A stretch of 15,532 bases of DNA from contig CABULU010000043.1 in the NCBI GenBank assembly GCA_902492505.1, forward strand, positions 1 to 15,532, in the 5' to 3' direction. Every line of letters begins with the position of its first letter. Within the stretch, counting starts at the first letter, position 1. Position numbers and translations under genes: made by a program. Shown here one piece after another: positions 14,653-15,532 of this stretch. A model generated the notes under the pieces. That model saw only the letters and a program-made list of their open reading frames with translations, was not told the origin of the DNA and made no database searches. The DNA is from an uncultured Eubacteriales bacterium (lineage in GTDB: Bacteria > Bacillota > Clostridia > Oscillospirales > QAKW01).

Positions 14653-15532
14653 TTGGAAAATCTGAAAAATTATCTTTTTGAGCTGTGCTCTGAATATGCT
14701 CCCAGCGGCAGAGAGGAGCTGCTGACAAGTCTTGAGCGGCTTGTGCGCCCTATGGCAGATAAGCTGTACCGCGACAGGGCGGGAAACCTGATTGCCGTAA
14801 AATACAGTAAAATACCGGGCGCTCAGAAAATTATGCTGGACGCTCATGCCGACGAGGTGGGACTGGTCGTTACCGGGATTGACGGGCGCGGATTTATACA
14901 TTTTGCAAATCATGCCGGTATTGATGATAAAATCCTGCCAGCCTGCGCTGTGACAGTGCTTGCCTTGCGTCCTCTGCCGGGAGTTGTCGCAACGCTGCCG
15001 CCGCATCTTTTAAAGGATGCGGACAGTGACAAGACAATAAAATCAAAGGATATGGTAATTGATATAGGCTATGACGAAAAAACGGCAAAGGAGCTTGTGA
15101 AGGTCGGGGATTTTATCGCCCTTCGCTCGGCGTGCACCGACCTTCAGAACGGACTGGTGTTAGGAAAAAGCTTTGACAACCGCGCCTCATGCGCCGTGCT
15201 TATACAGGTTTTGTCTATGCTTTGCAGCGTCCGTCCGCGTTTTGATGTTTATATGGTGTTTTCAGCGGCGGAGGAGTTTGGCGGCTACGGAGCGCATACT
15301 GCTGCTTTTGAAATCGCACCGGACGAGGCGCTTATACTGGACACCACCTTCGCCGTGTCTCCCTATACAGATAAGTCAAAGGGAAAAGAGCTCGGCGGGG
15401 GCTGCGCTGTCGGGATAAGTCCGATGCTGGATACGCATATGACCGAGGCGATTATAGGTGTTGCGCGCTCGCACGCCATACCCTATCAGACAGAGGTTAT
15501 GAGCGGAAAAACCGGAACCGACGCGGATAGCA
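14653..15532 (+). CDS. M42-family metallopeptidase (glutamyl aminopeptidase-like); 3' partial
   Basis: Cytosolic dinuclear zinc or cobalt aminopeptidase family; members form large tetrahedral particles that trim peptides. 293 residues are visible of a usual 340-360, and the frame stays open to the window end. Candidate metal and catalytic residues are present: H65 in DAHADEVG, D175 in GKSFDNRAS, the Glu pair E207-E208 in AAEEFGGYGA, and D230 in LILDTTFA. The final metal-binding histidine would lie beyond the window. The likely start is TTG at 14653, with AGAGG (14639-14643) 9 nt upstream; the N-terminal LxxLCSEYAPSGRE block is typical of the family start, and no better ATG or GTG fits. It begins 15 nt after murD, so it is probably co-transcribed. 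The substrate is unknown; a link to stem-peptide recycling is only a guess. Confidence 0.9.
   Translation, partial: MENLKNYLFELCSEYAPSGREELLTSLERLVRPMADKLYRDRAGNLIAVKYSKIPGAQKIMLDAHADEVGLVVTGIDGRGFIHFANHAGIDDKILPACAVTVLALRPLPGVVATLPPHLLKDADSDKTIKSKDMVIDIGYDEKTAKELVKVGDFIALRSACTDLQNGLVLGKSFDNRASCAVLIQVLSMLCSVRPRFDVYMVFSAAEEFGGYGAHTAAFEIAPDEALILDTTFAVSPYTDKSKGKELGGGCAVGISPMLDTHMTEAIIGVARSHAIPYQTEVMSGKTGTDADS

Noticed and set aside
14299..15006. Open frame of 235 codons on the minus strand across murD and the M42 gene
   Set aside because: Overlaps two convincing genes in antisense, spans their junction, and shows no recognisable motif.
1..15532. CRISPR arrays, insertion sequences, attachment sites, tRNA genes, phage or toxin genes
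   Set aside because: No direct repeat arrays, transposase motifs, tRNA cloverleaf or phage genes were seen; nearly all bases are taken by housekeeping genes.

Overview
This window is a division and cell wall (dcw) cluster from a Gram-positive bacterium, most likely a member of the Clostridia (Firmicutes). The points that suggest this are strong AGGAGG-type ribosome binding sites, a SpoVD/PBP2B-like transpeptidase with two C-terminal PASTA domains, a DivIB-type FtsQ, and a MurE with the DNPR motif of meso-diaminopimelate-adding enzymes. Placement below class level is not possible from the sequence alone.

Region 1 (1-10592, + strand) is a tight gene train: ftsI/spoVD-type PBP (5' end outside the window), murE, murF, mraY, ftsW, murG, murA and ftsQ/divIB. 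murE/murF and murF/mraY overlap by ATGA. The other gaps are 11-54 nt. The longest of these, murG-murA (53 nt between murG stop plus 1 and the murA ATG), holds a 13-bp interrupted inverted repeat that buries the murA Shine-Dalgarno sequence. Region 2 (10593-11830) is ftsZ with its own sigma-A-type promoter and an intrinsic terminator. Region 3 (11829-13132, - strand) holds a membrane-anchored NodB-family polysaccharide deacetylase, convergent with ftsZ, and upstream of it the RNase P RNA gene rnpB. Region 4 (13172-15532, + strand) starts at a second strong promoter, divergent from rnpB. It carries murD, displaced from its usual place next to mraY, and then an M42-family metallopeptidase that runs off the window.

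Together the genes make lipid-linked peptidoglycan precursor: MurA is the first committed step; MurD, MurE and MurF add the stem peptide; MraY and MurG make lipid I and II. They then use it at the septum (FtsW plus the PBP), organised by DivIB and FtsZ. The deacetylase may modify the finished wall. murB, murC, ddl, ftsA, ftsL and the spoIIGA-sigE pair often found after ftsZ are not seen here.

No wholly new system was found. The most interesting items are the hairpin over the murA start, the relocation of murD behind rnpB with a back-to-back promoter pair, a deacetylase placed between ftsZ and rnpB, and a low-complexity insert next to the PBP active site.
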